Positions 52,772 to 62,783 are shown, counted from the stretch's first letter. The stretch is 64,000 nt of DNA from Nocardioides ferulae (GCF_003660455.1 NZ_QZVR01000001.1:62001-126000), one strand, 5' to 3'. The notes: generated by a model not told the origin, from the letters alone. Translations and numbers: made by a program.

Positions 52772-53398
52772 ATGCTCGAACGTTTCCGCTCCGCCGTCAC
52801 CGCCGTCCTCTCGCCGATCGCCCGGCTGCTGCTGCGCCTGGGTGTGAGCCCCGACGCGGTCACGCTGGTCGGCACTCTCGGGGTCTGCACCGGCGCGCTG
52901 GTGTTCTTCCCCCAGGGCAGGCTGCTCGCCGGAGTGCTGTTCATCACCGCGTTCGTCTTCAGCGACCTGCTCGACGGACACATGGCCCGCTCCTCGGGCC
53001 GGGTCAGCAAGTTCGGTGCCTTCTGGGACTCCACGCTCGACCGGTTCGGCGACGGCGCGATCTTCATCGGCCTGGCGCTCTACTTCGCCTGGGAGGAGCC
53101 CTCGAAGCTCTACCTGGTGCTGTCGCTGGTGTGCCTGCTGATGGGGGCAATCACCTCCTACGCCCGCTCTCGTGGCGAGACGCTGGGCTTCGACGTCAAG
53201 GTCGGCATCGCCGAGCGCGCCGACCGGCTGGTGCTGATCTTGGTGATGACCGGGCTGAGCGCGATCTTCGACCAACCGATCCTGCTCTACGTCGCGCTGT
53301 GGGTGCTCGCGGTGGCCAGCACCATCACGGTCGGCCAGCGGGTCTGGGTGGTGCGCAAGCAGGCTCAGGCCGAGGTCGCCGCGCAGGCCTCGTCCTGA
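52772..53398 (+). CDS. CDP-alcohol phosphatidyltransferase (PIP-synthase type)
   Basis: A 208-residue membrane enzyme. The signature residues are D65, D68-G69, A72-R73, G82, D86 and D90 at family spacing. Its place between HIT and pdxS is that of mycobacterial phosphatidylinositol-phosphate synthase, which joins CDP-diacylglycerol and inositol-phosphate. The inositol-phosphatase-like gene at 47215 would fit this pathway. Unlike in mycobacteria, no PIM acyltransferase or mannosyltransferase gene follows. TAGCCT at 52757-52762 may be the -10. Confidence 0.85.
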   Translation: MLERFRSAVTAVLSPIARLLLRLGVSPDAVTLVGTLGVCTGALVFFPQGRLLAGVLFITAFVFSDLLDGHMARSSGRVSKFGAFWDSTLDRFGDGAIFIGLALYFAWEEPSKLYLVLSLVCLLMGAITSYARSRGETLGFDVKVGIAERADRLVLILVMTGLSAIFDQPILLYVALWVLAVASTITVGQRVWVVRKQAQAEVAAQASS

Positions 53399-53465
53399 GG
53401 CCTGGGCCGCGGGGAGCCTGATCTCACCCGGGTGGCCGGAAGCGGTCATCGGCCGGTTCCGGCCC

Positions 53466-53471
53466 TAGCAT
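53466..53471 (+). promoter_or_regulatory. -10 element of pdxS
   Basis: TAGCAT ends 7 nt before the ATG at 53479. The upstream ATG at 53470 overlaps this hexamer, which argues that translation starts at 53479. Confidence 0.5.
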
Positions 53472-53478
53472 GGCCGTC

Positions 53479-54423
53479 ATGTCCGACAGCACCCCCGTGA
53501 CCCCCGCCGCCGACGCCCCGACCGGCGCCTCCACCGACGCCGCCCAGACCGGCACCAGCCGCGTGAAGCGCGGCATGGCCGAGATGCTCAAGGGCGGGGT
53601 GATCATGGACGTCGTCACCGCCGAGCAGGCCAAGATCGCCGAGGACGCCGGTGCCGTCGCGGTGATGGCGCTGGAGCGGGTGCCCGCCGACATCCGCGCC
53701 CAGGGCGGGGTGTCGCGGATGAGCGACCCCGACATGATCGACGGCATCATCGAGGCGGTCTCGATCCCGGTGATGGCCAAGGCCCGGATCGGCCACTTCG
53801 TCGAGGCGCAGGTGCTGCAGAGCCTCGGGGTCGACTACGTCGACGAGTCTGAGGTGCTCACCCCGGCCGACTACGCCAACCACATCGACAAGTGGGCCTT
53901 CACCGTCCCGTTCGTGTGCGGGGCGACCAACCTGGGCGAGGCGCTGCGGCGCATCACCGAGGGCGCGGCGATGATCCGGTCCAAGGGGGAGGCCGGCACC
54001 GGCGACGTCTCCAACGCGGTCACCCACATGCGCACGATCCGCCGCCAGATCCGCCGTCTCGGCGCCCTGGAGACCGACGAGCTCTACGTCGCCGCCAAGA
54101 AGCTGCAGGCGCCCTACGAGCTGGTCGCCGAGGTCGCACGATCCGGCAAGCTGCCCGTGGTGCTCTTCACCGCCGGCGGCATCGCCACCCCCGCCGACGC
54201 GGCGATGATGATGCAGCTGGGAGCCGAGGGCGTCTTCGTCGGCTCCGGCATCTTCAAGTCCGGCAACCCGGCCCAGCGGGCGAAGGCGATCGTCGAGGCC
54301 ACCACCTTCCACGACGACCCCGACGTGGTCGCGAAGGTCTCACGCGGTCTCGGTGAGGCGATGGTCGGCATCAACGTCGAGGAGATCCCGCAGCCGCACC
54401 GGCTGGCCGAGCGCGGCTGGTGA
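53479..54423 (+). CDS. pdxS: pyridoxal 5'-phosphate synthase subunit PdxS
   Basis: A 314-residue TIM-barrel synthase that builds PLP from ribose-5-phosphate, glyceraldehyde-3-phosphate and ammonia supplied by PdxT. The lysine K101 in VMAKARIGH and an [20 protein letters not shown] stretch identify it, with [17 protein letters not shown] near the end. The first ~25 residues are disordered and rich in Thr and Ala. The ATG at 53479 is preferred on promoter evidence over 53470. Its partner pdxT is separated by an acyltransferase gene. Confidence 0.95.
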   Translation: MSDSTPVTPAADAPTGASTDAAQTGTSRVKRGMAEMLKGGVIMDVVTAEQAKIAEDAGAVAVMALERVPADIRAQGGVSRMSDPDMIDGIIEAVSIPVMAKARIGHFVEAQVLQSLGVDYVDESEVLTPADYANHIDKWAFTVPFVCGATNLGEALRRITEGAAMIRSKGEAGTGDVSNAVTHMRTIRRQIRRLGALETDELYVAAKKLQAPYELVAEVARSGKLPVVLFTAGGIATPADAAMMMQLGAEGVFVGSGIFKSGNPAQRAKAIVEATTFHDDPDVVAKVSRGLGEAMVGINVEEIPQPHRLAERGW

Positions 54424-54525
54424 CCGCCGCCCGCTGATGCCGGTGGTGGCTCCACGCGGGCGGTCGTCGCCGATCGTTCGCGTCCGGGTCACCCAAGAGG
54501 TCGCGGGCGTTGACCCGGCCCCTGG

Positions 54526-55422
54526 ATGGTGCGCGGTGTGCGTCGCGCCTGGATGGACCAGCTGCGGGGCGCCGCGATCCTCGCGGTCCTGCTGCTCCAC
54601 GCCCAGCTCGTCGCCGACGGGCTGACCGGCGAGGGCCCGGCCGTGCTGCGTGCGGTCAACACCGAGCTGGCCCCGGTCCGGATGCCGCTGCTCGTGGCGC
54701 TCTCCGGGATGCTGGTCGGCCGCTCGCTGGCCAAGGGCCGCCGCCGGCACGTGCGCGGCAAGCTCGAGGCGCTGGCCTGGCCCTACCTGGTGTGGGGTGT
54801 GCTCGACGTCGCCCACGTGCTGGTCGACACCGCCGTCACCGGAGCGCCGGTGCCGTGGGCCTGGCTGCCGCGGCTGGCCTACGACCCCTCGACGTACCTG
54901 TGGTTCCTCGGCTACCTGCTGGTGTTCCACCTGGCCGTGACACCCCTGGGCGGCCTCGCGCGCACCCTGGCGCTCCCGGTGGTGTGGGTGCTCGCCGGCT
55001 TGGCCGCGGACGGCAGCCAGCTCCAGGCGCTGCTGGAGCTGTTCCGCTGGTTCCTGCTCGGTGACCTGCTGTGGCGCGCCGGTCTGCAGCACCTCGACCC
55101 GGGGCCCGCGGTTCCCGGGGCAGCGGGCCGGCTCCTCGGACACCTGGGGATCCACTCCGTCGTCTACTACGTCTGCCACCTGCTCGCGATGGTGTACGCC
55201 GCCCGGCTGCTCGTCGCGCTCGACCTCCGCGACCCTTGGCTGCTGACGGCGCTCCTGGTCGTCGTCCCGCTGGTCCTCGGTCGGGTCCTGGTGGCCGCCC
55301 GGAGCCGCTCCCGTTGGGCCGACGCGCTCTTCGTGTGGCCGGCGTCCTCGCGGCGGGGAGGTGCCCCCGGCACCCCCACGAGAGGAGCTGTGGTCCGGCC
55401 GCCGTCTACGATCCGGGCGTGA
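54526..55422 (+). CDS. acyltransferase 3 family membrane protein
   Basis: A 298-residue membrane protein with ~8 helices that begins with the family signature [18 protein letters not shown], including the catalytic-type His and Arg. Helix-flanking Arg/Lys stretches ([20 protein letters not shown]) are typical. Such proteins acetylate or acylate cell-surface polysaccharides, but the substrate is unknown. The GTGA overlap with pdxT puts it in that transcription unit, though pdxT also has its own -10. Start codon choice (ATG 54526 or a later GTG) is uncertain. Confidence 0.78.
   Translation: MVRGVRRAWMDQLRGAAILAVLLLHAQLVADGLTGEGPAVLRAVNTELAPVRMPLLVALSGMLVGRSLAKGRRRHVRGKLEALAWPYLVWGVLDVAHVLVDTAVTGAPVPWAWLPRLAYDPSTYLWFLGYLLVFHLAVTPLGGLARTLALPVVWVLAGLAADGSQLQALLELFRWFLLGDLLWRAGLQHLDPGPAVPGAAGRLLGHLGIHSVVYYVCHLLAMVYAARLLVALDLRDPWLLTALLVVVPLVLGRVLVAARSRSRWADALFVWPASSRRGGAPGTPTRGAVVRPPSTIRA
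55407..55412 (+). promoter_or_regulatory. -10 element of pdxT inside the acyltransferase gene
   Basis: TACGAT ends 6 nt before the GTG of pdxT. It lies within the last codons of the acyltransferase gene, which would make pdxT transcribable alone as a leaderless mRNA. Confidence 0.45.
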
Positions 55423-56012
55423 CCACCATCGGCGTGCTGGCCCTGCAGGGCGACGTTCGCGAGCACCTGCAGGCGCTCACGGGCCTGGGTGTGCGCGCGC
55501 TGCCGGTCCGGCGCCCCACCGAGCTCGACGCCTGCGACGGGCTGGTGCTGCCGGGCGGCGAGTCCACCACGATCGCCAAGCTGGCGCGCACCTTCGGCAT
55601 GTTCGAGCCGCTGCGCGAGCGGCTCGCCTCCGGCATGCCCGCGTTCGGCACCTGCGCGGGCCTGATCCTGCTCGCCGACCGGGTGGAGGACGCCGCCGCC
55701 GGCCAGGAGACCTTCGGCGGCATCGACGTGACCGTCCGCCGCAACGCCTTCGGCCGGCAGGTCGACTCCTTCGAGGACGACCTCGACTTCGCCGGACTCG
55801 ACGACCCGGTGCACGCGGTGTTCATCCGGGCTCCGTGGGTCGAGAAGGCCGGCAACGACGTCGAGGTGCTCGCCCGCGTCGGTCACGGCCCCGCCACGGG
55901 TAGGATCGTCGCGGTCCGGCAGGGCCCGCTGATGGCGACGTCGTTCCACCCGGAGGTGGGCGGCGACACCCGGGTGCACGAACGCTTCGTCGACCTGGTC
56001 CGCGCCGTCTGA
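55419..56012 (+). CDS. pdxT: pyridoxal 5'-phosphate synthase glutaminase subunit PdxT
   Basis: A 197-residue class I glutamine amidotransferase making ammonia for PdxS. The catalytic triad is C79 (FGTCAGL), H177 and E179 (SFHPEV), and [12 protein letters not shown] and [10 protein letters not shown] are family blocks. The GTG overlaps the acyltransferase stop by 4 bp. In the usual arrangement pdxS and pdxT are adjacent; here one gene intervenes. Confidence 0.95.
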   Translation: MTTIGVLALQGDVREHLQALTGLGVRALPVRRPTELDACDGLVLPGGESTTIAKLARTFGMFEPLRERLASGMPAFGTCAGLILLADRVEDAAAGQETFGGIDVTVRRNAFGRQVDSFEDDLDFAGLDDPVHAVFIRAPWVEKAGNDVEVLARVGHGPATGRIVAVRQGPLMATSFHPEVGGDTRVHERFVDLVRAV

Positions 56013-56079
56013 ACGCGGGCGGGCGCCGGCCGCGGGCACAGCAGTCCGACCGATCAGCTCGACCGAGGATTGAGGATCC

Positions 56080-56847
56080 ATGTCTGGCCACTCCAAATGG
56101 GCGACCACGAAGCACAAGAAGGCGGCCATCGACGCCAAGCGCGGCAAGATGTTCGCCAAGCTCATCAAGAACATCGAGGTGGCCGCCCGGATGGGCGGCG
56201 GTGACCCGGCCGGCAACCCGACCCTCTACGACGCCATCCAGAAGGCGAAGAAGTCCTCGGTCCCCAACGACAACATCGACCGTGCGGTCAAGCGCGGTTC
56301 GGGCGCCGAGGCCGGCGGGGCCGACTACTCGACGATCATGTACGAGGTCTACGGCCCGCAGGGCGTGGCGTTCCTCGTCGAGTGCCTCACCGACAACAAG
56401 AACCGGGCCGCCATGGAGGTCCGCACCGCGGTCACCCGCAACGGCGGCACGATGGCCGACCCCGGGTCGGTCTCCCGGCTCTTCAACCGCAAGGGCGTCG
56501 TCATGGTGCCCAAGGTCCAGGAGGCGCGCGAGGTGACCGAGGACGACGTCCTCGAGGCCACCCTCGACGCCGGGGCCGAGGAGGTCAGCGACCTCGACGA
56601 GTCGCTGGAGGTGCAGTCCGAGGCCACCGACGTGGTCCAGGTGCGCACCGCGCTCCAGGCCGCCGGCATCGACTACGACTCCGCCGAGGTCGAGTTCGTC
56701 GCCAGCCTGGAGATCCCCGTCGACGCCGACGCCGCCACGAAGGTGTTCCGCCTCGTCGACGCCCTCGAGGACCTCGACGACGTGCAGAACGTGTTCACCA
56801 ACGTCGACGTGCCCGAGGACGTCATGGCCGAGCTCGAGGACGCGTAG
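56080..56847 (+). CDS. YebC/PmpR-family transcriptional/translational regulator
   Basis: A 255-residue protein of the TACO1/YebC family, starting [20 protein letters not shown]. Members have been linked to transcription control and, more recently, to relief of ribosome stalling at proline runs. [15 protein letters not shown] and [19 protein letters not shown] segments are conserved. It is the regular neighbour of ruvC. A GAGG site lies 5 nt before the ATG. Confidence 0.93.
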   Translation: MSGHSKWATTKHKKAAIDAKRGKMFAKLIKNIEVAARMGGGDPAGNPTLYDAIQKAKKSSVPNDNIDRAVKRGSGAEAGGADYSTIMYEVYGPQGVAFLVECLTDNKNRAAMEVRTAVTRNGGTMADPGSVSRLFNRKGVVMVPKVQEAREVTEDDVLEATLDAGAEEVSDLDESLEVQSEATDVVQVRTALQAAGIDYDSAEVEFVASLEIPVDADAATKVFRLVDALEDLDDVQNVFTNVDVPEDVMAELEDA

Positions 56848-56945
56848 CCCGCCGAGCTGCGTCGTCGCCGTGGGTGGACGGACCGCCCTCGGCGCGCCCG
56901 GGCGTGTCCTCCGGCCAACCGGGGGAGCGGGCGGCTAGCGTTGCT

Positions 56946-56961
56946 CCGAACACCTGTTCGG
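56946..56961 (+). promoter_or_regulatory. SOS box of the ruvCAB operon
   Basis: CCGAACACCTGTTCGG is a near-perfect LexA palindrome just downstream of TAGCGT (56936-56941), a -10 candidate, so a bound repressor would cover the start of transcription. Confidence 0.9.
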
Positions 56962-56976
56962 ACGGAGGGCTGACCG

Positions 56977-57564
56977 ATGCGCGTGCTCGGGATCGACCCG
57001 GGCCTGACCCGCTGCGGCATGGGCGTGGTCGAGGGCTCGATCGGACGGCCGCTGGCCCTGATCGACGTCAACGTGCTGCGCACCTCCTCCTCGCTCCCGG
57101 TCGCCGAGCGGCTGGTCACCATCGAGAAGGGCGTCGACGCCTGGCTCGACGAATACCGTCCCGACGCGGTCGCGGTCGAGCGGGTCTTCGCCCGCTCCGA
57201 CGTCAGCACGGTCATGGGCACCGCCCAGGCCAGCGGCATCGCGATGGTGTGCGCGGCGCGACGCGGGCTCCCGGTCGCGCTGCACACCCCCAGCGAGGTC
57301 AAGGCGGCCGTCTCCGGCAGCGGGCGCGCCGACAAGGCCCAGGTGGGCGCGATGGTCACCCGCATCCTGCGCCTCGACGCGCCGCCCAAGCCCGCCGACG
57401 CCGCCGACGCGCTGGCCCTGGCGATCACCCACATCTGGCGTGGCTCGGCGCAGCACCGCATCGACGAGGCGGTGGCCGCCCAGCGGCGTCAGCTCGCCGC
57501 CGCTCAGGCCAAGGCGCGAGCCAAGGCGTCCAGCAGCACCCAGACCGGAAGGAGGCCCGCATGA
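56977..57564 (+). CDS. ruvC: crossover junction endodeoxyribonuclease RuvC
   Basis: A 195-residue Holliday-junction resolvase. D7 ([11 protein letters not shown]) starts the catalytic acidic set, with [14 protein letters not shown] and [13 protein letters not shown] completing it. GGAGGG lies 7 nt before the ATG. The stop overlaps the ruvA start (ATGA). The LexA box upstream makes the whole ruvCAB set SOS-inducible. Confidence 0.96.
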   Translation: MRVLGIDPGLTRCGMGVVEGSIGRPLALIDVNVLRTSSSLPVAERLVTIEKGVDAWLDEYRPDAVAVERVFARSDVSTVMGTAQASGIAMVCAARRGLPVALHTPSEVKAAVSGSGRADKAQVGAMVTRILRLDAPPKPADAADALALAITHIWRGSAQHRIDEAVAAQRRQLAAAQAKARAKASSSTQTGRRPA

Positions 57565-58157
57565 TCGCGTTCGTCCGCGGCCCGGTGGCCGCCGTGACCC
57601 TCTCCAGCGCCGTCCTCGAGGTCGGCGGGGTCGGCCTCGAAGTGATGTGCACTCCCGGAACCCTCGCGACGCTGCGGGTGGGGCAGCCCGCCACGCTGCC
57701 GACCAGCATGATCGTCCGCGAGGACTCCCTGACCCTCTTCGGCTTCCTCGACGACGACGAGAAGGCCGTCTTCGAGCTGGTGCAGACCGCGTCCGGCGTC
57801 GGGCCCAAGCTGGCCCAGGCGATCCTGGCGGTGCTCGCCCCCGACGAGCTGCGCCGCGCGGTCGCCGGCGAAGACGTGAAGACGCTGACCCGGGTCCCGG
57901 GCATCGGCCAGAAGGGAGCCCAGCGCATCATCCTCGAGCTCAAGGACCGGCTCGGTGCCCCGGTCGGCGGCCGGCCGGCCTCGGCGCCGCCACCCGCCGC
58001 GGCGTGGCGCGACCAGGTGCACCAGGGCCTGGTCGGACTGGGCTGGTCGGCCCGCGACGCGGAGAAGGCGATCGAGACCGTGGCGCCCCAAGCAGGCGAC
58101 GTCCCCGACGTCGCCGCCCTGCTGCGCGCCGCGCTGCGCGCGCTGAGCAAGGCCTGA
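57561..58157 (+). CDS. ruvA: Holliday junction DNA-binding protein RuvA
   Basis: A 198-residue tetrameric protein that holds Holliday junctions for RuvB. Domain I starts [12 protein letters not shown]; domain II has two helix-hairpin-helix motifs ([17 protein letters not shown] and [20 protein letters not shown]). A flexible Pro/Ala linker leads to domain III ([16 protein letters not shown]), which contacts RuvB. Confidence 0.96.
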   Translation: MIAFVRGPVAAVTLSSAVLEVGGVGLEVMCTPGTLATLRVGQPATLPTSMIVREDSLTLFGFLDDDEKAVFELVQTASGVGPKLAQAILAVLAPDELRRAVAGEDVKTLTRVPGIGQKGAQRIILELKDRLGAPVGGRPASAPPPAAAWRDQVHQGLVGLGWSARDAEKAIETVAPQAGDVPDVAALLRAALRALSKA

Positions 58158-58170
58158 GCGGGAGGACGCG

Positions 58171-59274
58171 GTGCACCCGGACAGCTACGACGACGAGCTC
58201 ACCGAGGCCGAGGAGTCCCATCTCCGGTCGCTGACCACCGCCGAGGCCGACGGTGACGAGCGGGCGATCGAGGCAGCGCTGCGGCCGCGGTCGCTCGACG
58301 AGGTGATCGGCCAGTCGCGGGTGCGGGCCCAGCTCGGCCTGGTGTTGGAGGCGGCGCGCCAGCGCGGCCGGGCACCCGACCACGTGCTCCTCTCCGGCCC
58401 GCCCGGCCTGGGCAAGACGACGCTGGCCATGATCATCGCCGGCGAGATGTCCACGCCGCTGCGGCTCACCAGCGGCCCGGCGATCACTCACGCCGGTGAC
58501 CTGGCCGCGATCCTCTCGGGCATGAACGAGGGCGACGTGCTCTTCGTCGACGAGATCCACCGCATGTCGCGCCCCGCCGAAGAGATGCTCTACATGGCGA
58601 TGGAGGACTTCCGGGTCGACGTCGTCATCGGCAAGGGCCCCGGCGCCACGGCCATTCCGCTGGAGATCCCACCGTTCACTTTGGTGGGGGCGACCACCCG
58701 GGCCGGGCTCCTTCCCGGTCCGCTGCGCGACCGGTTCGGGTTCACCGCCCACCTGGAGTTCTACGAGCCGCACGAGCTCGACCTGATCGTGCACCGATCC
58801 GCCGGGCTGCTCGGCGTCGAGCTCACCCCCGACGGCTCCTCCGAGATCGCCTCCCGCTCCCGCGGCACGCCCCGCATCGCCAACCGGCTGCTGCGCCGGG
58901 TGCGCGACTTCGCCCAGGTGCGCGCCGACGGGGTCGTGACGCTCGACGTCGCGCGCGACGCATTGGAGCTCTACGAGGTCGACGAGCTCGGCCTGGACCG
59001 CCTCGACAGGGCGGTCGTCGACGCGCTCTGCCGGCGCTTCGGTGGTGGCCCGGTCGGGGTCAGCACCCTCGCGGTGGCGGTGGGGGAGGAGCGCGAGACC
59101 GTCGAGGAGGTGGCCGAGCCGTTCCTGGTGCGCAACGGCTTCCTCGCCCGCACCCCGCGGGGGAGGGTCGCCACCGCCGCGGCCTGGCAGCACCTCGGTC
59201 TGACCGCGCCCTCGCACGCGTTCGGGGCAGCCGACCAGGAGCCGACCCTGTTCGAGGACGACCTCGACGACTGA
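58171..59274 (+). CDS. ruvB: Holliday junction branch-migration ATPase RuvB
   Basis: A 367-residue AAA+ hexameric motor. Walker A is GPPGLGKTT (76-84), Walker B VDEIHR, sensor 1 GATTRAG and the arginine finger region PLRDRFG. A winged-helix domain ends it. The N-terminal ~30 residues are acidic. The GTG at 58171 lies 13 bp after ruvA, with GGGAGGA upstream. Confidence 0.97.
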   Translation: MHPDSYDDELTEAEESHLRSLTTAEADGDERAIEAALRPRSLDEVIGQSRVRAQLGLVLEAARQRGRAPDHVLLSGPPGLGKTTLAMIIAGEMSTPLRLTSGPAITHAGDLAAILSGMNEGDVLFVDEIHRMSRPAEEMLYMAMEDFRVDVVIGKGPGATAIPLEIPPFTLVGATTRAGLLPGPLRDRFGFTAHLEFYEPHELDLIVHRSAGLLGVELTPDGSSEIASRSRGTPRIANRLLRRVRDFAQVRADGVVTLDVARDALELYEVDELGLDRLDRAVVDALCRRFGGGPVGVSTLAVAVGEERETVEEVAEPFLVRNGFLARTPRGRVATAAAWQHLGLTAPSHAFGAADQEPTLFEDDLDD

Positions 59275-59354
59275 TCCACCGACCGGCCCGCTACTGCCGA
59301 CTCTCCGGCGCCCCGCCGGGGCACCGGATTCGCCGCCGCGCGGTGGCGCGCGGC

Positions 59355-59360
59355 TAGACT
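59355..59360 (+). promoter_or_regulatory. possible -10 element of the yajC-secDF operon
   Basis: TAGACT lies 66 bp before the yajC GTG. The 59275-59354 stretch also has a weak GCCCC/GGGGC hairpin that may end ruvB transcription. Confidence 0.4.
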
Positions 59361-59426
59361 GACCCGTCGGTCGGCCCTCTCGTGGCCTGGCCCGGTTCAC
59401 TCGCCATCCCCGAGAGGTCTTTCGCT

Positions 59427-59738
59427 GTGCCGGAGAGCGTCGTCTCCCTGCTGCCCCTGGTGGGCATCGCCCTGCTGTTCTGGCTGCTGATCATCCGTCC
59501 GGCCTCCCGCCGGCAGAAGCAGCTCGCCCAGATGCAGGACTCGCTCCAGATCGGGGACGAGGTGGTGCTGACCTCCGGCATCCTCGGATCCGTCGCAGCC
59601 CTCGAGGAGGGCCGGGCGCGCATCGAGGTGGCGCCGGGCGTGGTCATCACCGTCGCCCGGGGCGCGGTCGGCCAGGTCGTCCCGCCCGAGGCCGGTGACC
59701 CGGCTCTCGGCACCGCCCAGCAGGACGAGGAGGCCTGA
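59427..59738 (+). CDS. yajC: preprotein translocase subunit YajC
   Basis: A 103-residue accessory Sec protein: one membrane helix (VSLLPLVGIALLFWLLIIRP) followed by a cytosolic SKIG-like domain (LQIGDEVVLTSGILGSVAAL). The GTG at 59427 has GAGAGG 9 nt upstream and is preferred to the ATG at 59382. secD follows with a one-base gap. Confidence 0.93.
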   Translation: MPESVVSLLPLVGIALLFWLLIIRPASRRQKQLAQMQDSLQIGDEVVLTSGILGSVAALEEGRARIEVAPGVVITVARGAVGQVVPPEAGDPALGTAQQDEEA

Positions 59739-59739
59739 G

Positions 59740-61545
59740 ATGGCCGCCAAGGGCTACCGCCCCGGACGGGTGCTGATCTTCTTCTTCGTCGGCGTGATCC
59801 TCAGCTACGTGCTGGTGGCCATGAACGGCGTGTGGAAGCCCCAGCTCGGCCTCGACCTGCAGGGCGGCACCCGCATCACGCTGACCGCCACCGGCGACGT
59901 CACCGAGGAGAACCTCGAGGAGGCGGCCGACATCATCGACCAGCGGGTCAACGCGCGCGGCGTCAGCGAGTCCGAGGTGACCACGCAGTCCGGCGAGTAC
60001 ATCGTCGTCGAGATCCCCGGCCAGAGCCGCCGCGACCTGCTGGAGACCGTCGAGCGGCAGGCGCAGCTGCGGTTCCGGCTGGTGGCGTGCAGCCCGTCCA
60101 GCAACCGGTGCGGCACGGCCGCTCCCGAGGTGCAGATCCCTCAGGGTGACGGCCAGGGGCCCCTGGCGCCCGGCGACGACAGCCAGGCCGGCCAGGACGG
60201 CGGCAAGGCCGGTGAGAAGGGCGACGGCAAGAACGGCGGCCAGAACGGCGGCCAGAACGGCGGCAACAACCGTCCGCCGCTCGCCTGGGCCGACGACGCG
60301 ACCGCTGCCGCGTCCGACGACGCCAGCCCGACCGCAGAGCCCACGGACGGCGCGACCGCCGAGCCCACCGACGGCGAGTCGGCCGACAGCGCCTCCGAGA
60401 GCCCGTCGGAGTCGCCGACCGTGGTCGAGGCCCCCGACGCCGGCGACGGCGGCAACCTGGCCGACAAGCCGCTCGAGTGGTACCTCAACCCCGACCCGGC
60501 GGCGATCAAGGCCTACAACGAGTTCCAGTGCCCGGCCGACGGGACCGCACCGGTCGTCGAGGACGACCCCGACAAGCCGATCGTCACCTGCGGCGAGGAG
60601 GGTGAGAAGTACCTCCTCTCCCCGGCCGTGGTCGAGGGCACCGACCTCGACGACGCCTCGGCACTGATCCCGCCGCAGGAGCTCGCGTGGATCGTCTCGC
60701 TGGAGTTCGACGGCGACGGGGCCGACAAGTTCGGCAAGGTCTCCGAGGCGCTGTACGGCACCGACGACCAGTTCGCCATCGTGCTCGACGGCCAGGTCAT
60801 CTCGGCGCCGAGGATGAACGGGCTGATCCTCGACGGACGCGCTCAGATCACCGGCGACTTCTCCCAGGCAGAGGCCGAGAGCCTGGCCACGAGCCTGAAG
60901 TTCGGCGCGCTGCCGATCGCCTTCGAGGACGACCCGACCAGCGAGACGATCGGTCCCTCGCTCGCCGGCGACCAGCTCACCGCGGGTCTGTGGGCCGGCG
61001 GCTTCGGTCTCGGCCTGGTGATGCTCTACTGCCTGATCTACTACCGCGGTCTGGGCATCGTGGTGCTCGGCTCCCTCGGCGTCGCGGCGATCGTCACCTA
61101 CTCCATGGTGCTGCTGCTCAGCGAGGCCGCCGGCTTCACGCTGACGCTGCCGGGCATCGCCGGTCTGATCATCGCCGTCGGCGTCACCGCCGACTCGTTC
61201 ATCCTGTTCTTCGAGCGCATCCGCGACGAGATGCGCGAGGGCAAGTCGATGCGGGTGGCGGTCGAGAGCGGCTGGCGCCGCGCCAAGGTGACCCGGCTCG
61301 CCGCGAACACCGTGTCGCTGCTGTCGGCGACGATCCTCTACGTCTTCGCCACCGGCGTGGTCAAGGGCTTCGGCTTCGCGCTCGGCCTCTCCACGCTGAT
61401 CGACCTCGCCGTGCTCTTCTGGTTCACCAGGCCCGCGGTGAGCTACCTGTCGAAGTACCGCTTCTTCAACGGCGGCGGCAAGCTCTCCGGCTTGAGCCCC
61501 GAGACCCTCGGCATGGACCGCGTGCCGGCTGGAGGTAAGGCCTGA
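59740..61545 (+). CDS. secD: protein translocase subunit SecD
   Basis: A 601-residue inner-membrane subunit that uses proton motive force to drive late export steps. The first helix is LIFFFVGVILSYVLVAM, followed by P1-domain blocks LGLDLQGGTRITL and IIDQRVNARGVSESEV. A disordered acidic/Gly-Asn-rich insert at ~135-238 (GGQNGGQNGG, TAEPTDG repeats) splits the P1 domain. The last five helices carry LPGIAGLIIAVGVTADSFIL and FERIRDEMREGKSM. It overlaps secF by one base. Confidence 0.95.
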   Translation: MAAKGYRPGRVLIFFFVGVILSYVLVAMNGVWKPQLGLDLQGGTRITLTATGDVTEENLEEAADIIDQRVNARGVSESEVTTQSGEYIVVEIPGQSRRDLLETVERQAQLRFRLVACSPSSNRCGTAAPEVQIPQGDGQGPLAPGDDSQAGQDGGKAGEKGDGKNGGQNGGQNGGNNRPPLAWADDATAAASDDASPTAEPTDGATAEPTDGESADSASESPSESPTVVEAPDAGDGGNLADKPLEWYLNPDPAAIKAYNEFQCPADGTAPVVEDDPDKPIVTCGEEGEKYLLSPAVVEGTDLDDASALIPPQELAWIVSLEFDGDGADKFGKVSEALYGTDDQFAIVLDGQVISAPRMNGLILDGRAQITGDFSQAEAESLATSLKFGALPIAFEDDPTSETIGPSLAGDQLTAGLWAGGFGLGLVMLYCLIYYRGLGIVVLGSLGVAAIVTYSMVLLLSEAAGFTLTLPGIAGLIIAVGVTADSFILFFERIRDEMREGKSMRVAVESGWRRAKVTRLAANTVSLLSATILYVFATGVVKGFGFALGLSTLIDLAVLFWFTRPAVSYLSKYRFFNGGGKLSGLSPETLGMDRVPAGGKA

Positions 61546-62783
61546 TGGGCAAGTTCTCACGTCTGGGCAACGACCTCTACACCGACAAGAGGTCGATCGA
61601 CTTCGTCGGGCGCAGGTGGCTCTGGTACGGCATCACGATGGTGCTGGTCTCGCTCGCGCTGCTGGCGATCGTGGTCAAGGGCTTCAACTTCGGCATCGAG
61701 TTCACCGGCGGCACCGAGTACCGCGTCGAGGTGGTCGGCGGTGCCGACCAGGACGACGCCGACGCGGTCCGCGAGGCGGTGGCCGCCACTGACGTCTCCG
61801 GGGCCGAGTCGCCAGTGGTGACGACGAGCGGTGACGACTACGTCATCGTGCAGGTCGAGGACATCACCGCCGAGGAGAGCGACCAGCTGACCGCCGCGAT
61901 CGTCGACACCGTCGAGGTCGCCGACCCGGTCAACGACATCTCCCAGAGCGAGATCGGCGCCAGCTGGGGCCGCGCGGTCGCGGAGCGGGCGCTGACCGGC
62001 GTCGCGGTCTTCCTGATCCTGGTGATGCTGTTCATCTGGGCCTACTTCCGGGAGTGGAAGATGTCGATCGCCGCTGTCGCGGCGCTCGCCCACGACGTGA
62101 CGATCACCGCGGGCATCTATGCGATCTCCGGCTTCCAGGTCACGCCTTCGGCCGTGACCGGCATGCTCGCGATCCTCGGCTTCTCGCTCTACGACACCGT
62201 GGTCGTCTTCGACAAGGTCCGCGAGAACACCCACGAGTTCAAGCGACCCGGACTGTCGTTCAGCCAGGAGGCGAACCTCGCGGTCAACCAGACCCTGGTG
62301 CGTTCGATCAACACCGGCATCGTCGCGCTGATCCCGATCGGCGCGATCCTCTGGGTGAGTGCGGTGACCCTGGGCGCCAGCTCGCTGCAGGACCTCGCGC
62401 TGGTGCAGTTCGTCGGCATGGCGGCGGGTGTCTACTCCTCGGTGTGCCTGGCGCCGCGTCTCCTGGTGCAGCTGAAGTCGAACGAGTCCGAGATCAAGCT
62501 GCAGGAGCGCCGTGCCGCGGCCCGTGCCCGGCACGCCGACCCCTACGCCCACGTGCCCTCGTTCGCCGACGAGGGCGTCCCGGCAGCCACCCCCTCGCTG
62601 GGCTTCGCCGCCGCCGACATCGACGCTGACGAGCGTGCCGAGCCGGGGCCCGCCGAGCCGTCCCGAGACGAGCCGAGCGGTCGCGGCCGGGTGGCCCCGC
62701 CCGCGCACGGCCCGATGCGCGACGCCGGCGCGGGCCGCCCGCAGCCGACCCGACAGCCACGCTCCAAGCGGGGCAAGAAGTGA
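61545..62783 (+). CDS. secF: protein translocase subunit SecF
   Basis: A 412-residue partner of SecD with six helices. The P1-like KGFNFGIEFTGGTEYRV, SEIGASWGRAVAERAL, GFSLYDTVVVFDKVREN and NQTLVRSINTGIVALIPIG are family blocks. A cytosolic C-terminal tail of ~100 residues is Pro/Arg/Ala-rich and ends SKRGKK. The stop overlaps the apt start by 4 bp. Confidence 0.95.
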   Translation: MGKFSRLGNDLYTDKRSIDFVGRRWLWYGITMVLVSLALLAIVVKGFNFGIEFTGGTEYRVEVVGGADQDDADAVREAVAATDVSGAESPVVTTSGDDYVIVQVEDITAEESDQLTAAIVDTVEVADPVNDISQSEIGASWGRAVAERALTGVAVFLILVMLFIWAYFREWKMSIAAVAALAHDVTITAGIYAISGFQVTPSAVTGMLAILGFSLYDTVVVFDKVRENTHEFKRPGLSFSQEANLAVNQTLVRSINTGIVALIPIGAILWVSAVTLGASSLQDLALVQFVGMAAGVYSSVCLAPRLLVQLKSNESEIKLQERRAAARARHADPYAHVPSFADEGVPAATPSLGFAAADIDADERAEPGPAEPSRDEPSGRGRVAPPAHGPMRDAGAGRPQPTRQPRSKRGKK

